Shown: positions 9,239 to 14,645 of the stretch, in pieces | How the letters are laid out: each line of letters begins with the position of its first letter | Position numbering within the stretch: the stretch's first letter is position 1 | NCBI GenBank assembly: GCA_002812745.2 | Contig: NCSJ02000596.1 | Location: 1-14,645 of the forward strand | Length of the DNA: 14,645 nucleotides | From: Scytalidium lignicola | Lineage: Eukaryota; Ascomycota; Leotiomycetes | Reading direction: 5' to 3' | Made by a program: the position numbers and the translations under genes | The notes under the pieces: model-generated | Seen by the model: only the letters and a program-made list of their open reading frames with translations | Databases searched by the model: none | Told to the model about the DNA's origin: nothing

Positions 9239-10170
9239 ATGGGGGGCCTGAAACAATATTCTCATCCTATACACATTCCACTAGATCTATCGCAATATGA
9301 CCTGCCGATACAAAACCAGCTGCGCTCAGACAAAGCCATTGATCTAGGCTCGAGTGAAACAAATCGCCTCTGGCTCTTGAAGGTATATGCTCAATAAATT
9401 TGGATTTTAAGGCTAGACAGGGATTATAATCAAAGATTGTTCGTGGGCATTTGATAGATTGGGGTCACTTGACTGTAGATACCAGTCTATCGTTTCTTCT
9501 TCTGCAAGAGATAGCTGCAATTAACCCACATATAAACTCATAGTATCTGGACACACCATATCCCCCAGAACTGCGAGTAAACGTTCTGCCAGTGCAAGCT
9601 GGGTAGAATAGCCTTCAATAGTGGATACCTTATTCGAGAAATTCCAATTTCATTTGACTTTATGCACACGAAAACGAGGCCCAGGTATGCAACCGGAAGT
9701 GCTCTGTACTACGAAGGATTAATTAAAGTTGAGTAGGCAAACGGATCAGGGGCAACACTAAAATCGAATCACTGCAAACGATTGGCCGAAACTGAAATGA
9801 TAACCCGTGCACTGCGAGCTAAAGGGGCCTGGACTCTGCTAATTTTGTGTGGCCTGAGGTGTCTTCACCCTCGACGGGCCATGTGGAAAATACGAGAAAA
9901 CCATCATCCCTTCGCAAAGCTAACAATTGTATCTTCATTTCTTGCACTGTATCTCTGGTCTGGACGATTCTGCTGTTACCATTTGCGATCCTGGCTTAGT
10001 CTTTGGGGAGAACTTGTGGTACTCTGTACCAATTACGCTCGTTACCAGTGGTCTGTTGATTATCTCCCATCGTTTGTTAACGCACCAAGCCAACATCAGC
10101 GACTTCGACTTGGCAACTGCTACCATAACTACGTAGCAAGAGAAGCACGACTACCGTCCCACTACTAAGG
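9239..10170 (+). pseudogene. Possible decayed protein gene, unrecognised
   Basis: Several stretches read like conserved protein but cannot be joined into one open frame. From an ATG at 9239 the reading is HPIHIPLDLSQYDLPI and ETNRLWLLK. A GTATAT donor at 9383 and an AAAG acceptor at 9435 would continue as IDWGHLTVDTS and LLLQEIAAINPHINS up to a TAG at 9541. The same frame goes on with LDTPYPPELRVNVLPVQAG to another TAG (9604). A different frame then gives VDTLFEKFQFHLTLCTRKRG. Later come SALYYEGLIKVE, a TAG, KRLAETEMITRALRAKGAW, and, in a third frame, VFGENLWYSVPITLVTSGLL up to about 10136. Two in-frame stops and frame changes suggest an inactivated gene. I do not recognise the family. Sequencing errors or a multi-intron gene are alternatives; chance is possible too. 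Confidence 0.35.
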
Positions 10171-10253
10171 CGCGATACCTGCTAGGTGCTCTGGAATCGG
10201 GCTGTCCTAGCGGCTACCGCAACGATTGGGGTATAAAGGAGTTTGTCTCCACC

Positions 10254-12617
10254 ATGGCAGCAGACTTCCGGATTTCAATCCTGAAATGTTTCCTGTTCTT
10301 TCTAGTGGTATCATATGCTGAAGCATTTTATATTCCTGGTCCGTTGGCCTAACACCCGCTGCATTTTGGTCTCAACAGAGTGAGAGACACATCATACTAA
10401 CGCGCCTTAAACAGGATGGTCAATTAAGAGCTATAAAGAACACGAAGCCATCCCCCTCCTTGTCAATAAGGTTTATTCGGACAACACACAGCTACAATAT
10501 GCATATTATGACCTCCCATTTGTGTGCCCCCCTACGGGCGTCAAACATGCTGGCTCCAGTGTCTTCAGCGGAGAGAGTATACCGCTCAACCTTGGTGAAG
10601 TGCTTCGAGGGGACCGCATAATGGCATCGGATATTGAACTTGTCATGGGAGAGGACCAAGAATGTCATTTTCTTTGCAGCCGAACTGTGACCCGGAAAGA
10701 TCTTAAGCGCGCAAGAGAACTTGTCAGAGACGGATATGTCGCAGAGTGGATCGTTGATAACCTGCCGGGAGCTACTAGCTTTGTGACAGTGGATAAGACT
10801 CGAAAATACTACGCCGCGGGGTTCAAGATGGGATATAAGGATTATGCTCCTGAATCTGGAAAACCGAGGTATTATATTAACAACCATCTTACTATCGTCA
10901 TTAGATACCGGAAGGCGCCTGGCAAGGCTGGAGAAAATGGTGGACAGGTCATTGTTGGTTTCGAGGTGTATACGAAGAGCATTGGGCCGGAAAATAGGCT
11001 GGAATCTGGATGTCCAAAAGACGTTCATGACACCGAGAACCCCATGGAACTATACCTGCCACCAAATTCAACGGATCTATCACTGCAATACCCCCACTCA
11101 TCATACTATCCTCCAGAGAGCGAACGAGATATGGACGATGGAGCGACACTTGAAATCCCTTACTCATATTCTGTATATTTCCGCGAAGACGACAAAATTG
11201 AATGGGCGCATCGATGGGACTTATATTTTGTGAACCAAGAAGAAGGCTCAAGGATCCACTGGCTCGCCATCATCAATTCACTAATTATTTCTGGGCTTCT
11301 AAGTGCCATTGTGGCTATGATTCTGGCAAGAACTATTCGAGGCGATATCAAGACATATAAAGACGCTGTTGCTGAAGATGGCAGGCTGAAGCAAAAACGA
11401 CGCTCAAGACCAGGAAGTGGGGCTAGAACACCGAGATTTGGGGAGAAATCTGGAGTTCTCGAACCTCTTGACACTGAGAATGATGCTGACGTGTCGTCGG
11501 ATGACGAGCCGTTGGAGGAACTCACGGGGTGGAAGCTGCTTCATAGTGACGTGTTCCGGGCACCTCCTTTTGGGCATCTCCTTGCTCCACTGGTCGGATC
11601 AGGCATGCAACTGGTTTTCATGGCTGTAGGCCTGCTTTTTCTAAGTAGCCTGGGTATCCTGAATCCAAGCTTCCGTGGTGGGTTTGTGAGTGTTGGTGTA
11701 GGCCTTTTCGTGTTCGCTGGCCTTTTCTCTGGCTATTTCTCAGCGCGTGTCTACAAGACGTTCGGGGGACTAAAATGGCGTAAAAATAGTCTGGTTACGG
11801 CTACACTCTTCCCGGGCTTACTGTTTGCTGTAATATTCATCCTCAACCTCTTTGTTTGGGCCCAAGCATCGAGTACGGCTCTTCCATTTGGGACCCTGAT
11901 CGGCATTCTAGTCCTTTGGCTTTGTATCCAGCTTCCTCTAGTCCATGCTGGGTCTTGGTATGGATACGTTCGGACTGGTGCGTGGGAACATCCCACAAAA
12001 ACCGCTGTGATATCTCGACAAATCCCCCCTCAACCATGGTATATCCGCTCTCCACAGAGCATTTTGCTTGCAGGGCTCATTCCATTCGCCGTCATCTTCA
12101 TAGAATTGCTTTTCGTCTTTCAGAGCCTTTGGCAGGACAAATCTGGATATTACTATGTCTTTGGGTTCCTTTCTGTTGTCTGCATCATCCTCATCCTTAC
12201 CATTGCCGAAGTAACAATCGTTACGATCTATATCAAGCTCTGCAGCGAGGATTACAACTGGTGGTGGCATTCATTCTTCGTTGGTGGCGGTAGTGCAGTA
12301 TGGGTATTCCTATACTGCGTCTGGTATTACTTTACAAAGTTGCATATACAAGGCATCGTGAGCAGTCTTCTCTTTTTCAGTTACAGTTTCATGTCTTGCG
12401 TGGTGTATGGGTTATTGACAGGGACGGTCGGGTTTTTGACCGCATATGCTTTTGTTCGGAGGATCTATGGGTGAGTTCTGCTCTTTATTTTGGTTACGTT
12501 AACTCTTACCGCCCTTTCTTTAACGCCCGCTTAATTGAGGGCAATTATCCCCTCTTCTTCTACTCTTGGATAGTGCTGACAGTATCCTGGAACAATAGCG
12601 CCATAAAGGCTGACTAG
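10254..12617 (+). CDS. EMP70: EMP70/TM9 superfamily (nonaspanin) membrane protein, three exons
   Basis: Golgi/endosomal multispanning protein of the EMP70 family. Exons are 10254-10338, 10415-12470 and 12599-12617, giving 719 aa. Intron 1 (76 nt) has a weak GTCCGT donor but a CTAAC branch 10 nt before its exon-side AG; intron 2 (128 nt) has GTGAGT and CTGAC. The start is in a strong CACCATGG context. Residues 1-24 form a signal peptide ending AEA, followed directly by the family hallmark FYIPGW. The lumenal domain contains NTQLQYAYYDLPFVCPP, GEVLRGDRIM and WIVDNLPGATSF. Nine membrane segments are visible at about 312-333, 416-444, 451-473, 488-512, 519-541, 576-598, 608-636, 649-669 and 677-708. 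A charged loop between the first two ends with the conserved GWKLLHSDVFRAP. The last exon adds the C-terminal AIKAD, which contains a KXD signal. Which of the usual fungal paralogues this is cannot be settled here, so the symbol denotes the family. Confidence 0.92.
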
Positions 12618-13440
12618 AGCGCGTTGTCTTTTTGCATAATGAATATGCATGCAGCTTGGGGGCGAGGAGCATGGGACATAAAAGAAAGCTCGGTAATATA
12701 TGATGCTGCTAACAGGCAGTTTTAATTCGCAAAATACGAAATGATACAAACTAATTTACATCAACTTAAAAAACAAAAAAGATGATGATTGGATCTTGAT
12801 GCTACTAGAGCAGGGCGCGATAAATAAGACCTAATTTTCGCTACTTTTTCGTTTCAGACTGATTCGGCCTTGTTATGGCGTGAGAAAAGAAAGCAAAGCA
12901 CCCAACTTGACGATAATTAGAGCCCCGATATCATATATCAATCCAAATGTTGGTTTACTCTCCGAGCCTTCTCACAAACCCAACGGGCCAGAACTCGTCA
13001 TGCCGCATGGTGTATGGAATCAAACCCAGCACACCCCAGATCAATTGTAGCCAAGGTCAAGTCCAAGTCCCAATTCAAATTCAAATTCACTTCTTCACCC
13101 ACGTCTAGACCATATTTCCAGGTATCTCCAACGAGAATCGACAGATTGCCAAGAAAAGCAGTAGCGCGGCCCAATAGCATACCCAACCAACAATCTAGGC
13201 GTCTTGAGGTCNTTTTTTCCCACCCCACCACAATTCCCGGATTTCATCAGACGGAAAAAAAAAAGTACAGTAAGTATGCCACTGAATCCCGGGGTCCGTT
13301 CAGAGAAGTAAGCCCTAACAACAACCGCGGCCACTTATGTGCATCTCCACCCCAATCCTACGAAACCCCACCATTGATAGCAATTGATTACAATTCCTGT
13401 CAAGCGGCCGGGCTTGCCAGAGTCCAGTAACTTATTAGTT
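12618..13440. other. Region without a supported gene (3' UTR and beyond)
   Basis: It begins with the probable 3' UTR of the EMP70 gene, which is A/T-rich with A-runs near 12765-12780. An N before T6 is at 13212. A short ATTCAA tandem (13073-13089) and an A10-11 run near 13256 are the only repeats seen. Open frames on either strand cross the N and show no family-like motifs. No tRNA or other RNA gene was recognised. Confidence 0.5.
13212..13212. other. Ambiguous base at homopolymer
   Basis: A single N directly before T6, the same pattern as at 3516, 9180 and 13691. Open frames crossing this point on either strand should be treated as unreliable. Confidence 0.7.
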
Positions 13441-13648
13441 CCTTGTGCTGTCAGTGGATGTTGGGAGCGGTTGTGATATCTAATCTGCTGCAGGGTTCAA
13501 CCGCCTGTTGGCCCGATTCCCTACAACATCTACGCACTCGAGCCTAGACATGGAGACGCTCACAATGCACTTATAATCCTGGTTCCTTACCGCGCCGCTA
13601 CAGAGAGAGTCCACATAAACTAATTAACACGCAATAACGTACACTAGC

Positions 13649-13654
13649 CACGTG
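13649..13654. promoter_or_regulatory. CACGTG E-box
   Basis: A palindromic CACGTG, the core bound by bHLH factors such as the Cbf1 type, lies in non-coding DNA. A six-base match alone is weak evidence of function. Confidence 0.2.
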
Positions 13655-13690
13655 ATCTTCTAGCTAAAAAGCCAATCGATGTGCTGTGGC

Positions 13691-13691
13691 N
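13691..13691. other. Ambiguous base at homopolymer
   Basis: A single N directly before T9, in non-coding sequence. It is the longest of the four N-flanked runs. Confidence 0.7.
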
Positions 13692-14109
13692 TTTTTTTTT
13701 GATGAGGCCACCATGGATTGATTAATTACCGTATTAGGCACGAAAAAAGGCGTCAGCTTATACGAGGACCCCTGACCACCGAGTTGTTTGTGCTGGCTGT
13801 CAGTTGAGTTGCGGCTACAGTACTAAACTTATCTCCATTCGTGTCTCCTACAGTAGCGCTTCTGGCAACGAGCGCATCCTTTCGATTGGAGAGCGGCAAC
13901 GCATGAGATCCCTGATGTTGCAAAATCGTATTCTCCCCAAATTAGCACCGGCCCGTCGCGTTTGGTTGGCTTGCTCGTACCTGTCCGGCCGGTGAAGGGC
14001 GTTGACATGGGGTGAGGGTTGGCCAGGAAGTATGGAAGAGTGCGATGTACGATGTACTAAAGGACATTATTGAGGGTATGAAGAAGCTTGCCGAGTATTG
14101 GTATAGTGG

Positions 14110-14127
14110 TTATTATTATTATTATTA
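14110..14127 (+). repeat. (TTA)6 microsatellite
   Basis: Six perfect TTA units in a row, followed by CAG. It is non-coding as far as can be seen and could be length-variable between strains. Confidence 0.85.
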
Positions 14128-14364
14128 CAGCACAGTTACTGGAATGCGGCTACGATGCGACGGTAGTGGGAGACTCCGTGTTGGGATGTATGTGTTGGCA
14201 ACAATCCCCCTTTGGACTTTGGCGTCGATCTCTAGCGGCGCAGCCGTTGTGGGAGACAAGGGAAGAAAAAAACGTCCCATGATGTCGACTTACTTTCCTT
14301 AGTCAATCGCAGTTCATCAGACGGGGTTATGGTATACAGGGTCTGCTGGTGGTTGAAAGTGGCA

Positions 14365-14410
14365 GCGGGGAGGAGGAGGAGCAAAAGGAGGGGCGAACGC
14401 GGAAGGGAGG
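14365..14410 (+). repeat. Purine-rich low-complexity tract
   Basis: About 46 bases almost entirely G and A, including four GGA-type units (14369-14380). Its complement gives a Leu/Ser/Pro-rich open frame on the minus strand that I take as a composition artefact. Such tracts are frequent in fungal promoters. Confidence 0.5.
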
Positions 14411-14645
14411 CGTGAAACCCCTCCATAGAGGTCGGTATGCGGCCCTGCCACCAACGTGCTGTGCCTTGAACGATGCTGCGAGGTAATGCCATGCTATGTA
14501 GACGCCATGCAAAATGCAGCAACAGCAGTGGCCCGGAGAGAAAGACCTAGCGGCCACCCAGTGAGAAGTTCTAGCACGCAGTCCCGCGAGATGCCCAGCA
14601 AGATGCGAGATGTACAGCTGAGCTGAGCGTTTCTCGAGCCGTGCA

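Larger units (their letters stand above)
9174..10253. other. Intergenic region between TAP42 and EMP70 genes
   Basis: This 1.08-kb stretch contains the 3' UTR of TAP42, an N at 9180 before A6, a small inverted repeat (GTCTCG 9206-9211 with CGAGAC 9220-9225), the possible gene relic listed separately, and the promoter of the EMP70 gene. No intact gene or RNA gene was seen. Confidence 0.55.
13441..14645. other. Gene-poor region to the right edge, possibly an upstream promoter
   Basis: No convincing coding sequence on either strand. It holds an N before T9 (13691), a CACGTG E-box (13649-13654), a (TTA)6 microsatellite (14110-14127) and a purine-rich stretch (14365-14410). The last 600 bases look richer in G and C than the DNA to the left. 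Such mixed simple sequence is common in long fungal promoters or 5' leaders, so a gene starting beyond the right edge is possible, but this is inference. Confidence 0.4.

Noticed and set aside
10232..10238. TATAAAG as a TATA box of the EMP70 gene.
   Set aside because: It lies only 15 nt before the ATG, too close for a core promoter with any leader.
12970..13053. Minus-strand micro-frame ending in MRHDEFWPVGFVRRLGE before a TAA, which looks like a protein C-terminus.
   Set aside because: The open stretch is only about 35 codons, is preceded by an in-frame TGA at 13060, and has no splice acceptor between them. No family could be named. A transcript or BLASTP hit would be needed.
13014..13430. 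138-codon plus-strand frame.
   Set aside because: It crosses the N at 13212, contains only low-complexity sequence, and shows no splice or motif support.
13441..13540. GGTTCAA at 13495 as the T-loop of a tRNA.
   Set aside because: The flanking arms do not pair as a five-base T stem, and no acceptor, D or anticodon arms fit.
14232..14557. Minus-strand Leu/Ser-rich open frames near the right edge.
   Set aside because: They arise from the purine-rich tract and simple sequence; there is no domain, and the composition explains them.

Overview
The window reads as nuclear DNA of a filamentous ascomycete fungus. All four confidently called genes are split by introns, mostly short (46 to 76 nt, one of 128 nt), with GT..AG ends and CTAAC/CTAAT-like branch sites in several. 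The set includes a fungal Dicer-like protein of the DCL1 type, a TAP42-family PP2A regulator and an EMP70/TM9 nonaspanin. A Leotiomycete is my best guess from protein style alone; the class is not proven by anything here. Four single-N positions each sit just left of an A or T homopolymer, which looks like marked uncertainty about run length.

Layout: 1-481 is upstream DNA with a long hairpin (374-446), a possible TATA box and a 50-bp imperfect copy of part of the next gene. 482-1428 (+) encodes a three-finger C2H2 protein. 1429-1815 is a convergent intergenic gap with an imperfect hairpin. 1816-7653 (-) is dcl1 in five exons, about 1876 residues once the N at 3516 is treated as surplus. 7654-7965 is a divergent promoter region shared with the next gene. 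7966-9173 (+) is TAP42 in four exons (354 aa). 9174-10253 holds no intact gene but has several protein-like stretches interrupted by stops and a frame change, so it may be a decayed gene. 10254-12617 (+) is an EMP70/TM9 protein in three exons (719 aa). 12618-14645 has no gene I can support.

The genes do not form a pathway. DCL1 is a small-RNA/RNA-silencing nuclease, TAP42 controls PP2A-type phosphatases in TOR signalling, the TM9 protein works in the Golgi/endosome membrane system, and the zinc-finger protein is a probable DNA-binding regulator. No previously undescribed multi-gene system was found. The points most worth checking are the repeat-bearing N-terminal extension of DCL1, the strong hairpin beside the zinc-finger gene, the short gene-fragment duplication there, the gene relic between TAP42 and the TM9 gene, and the small last exon that supplies the C-terminal KXD signal of the TM9 protein.
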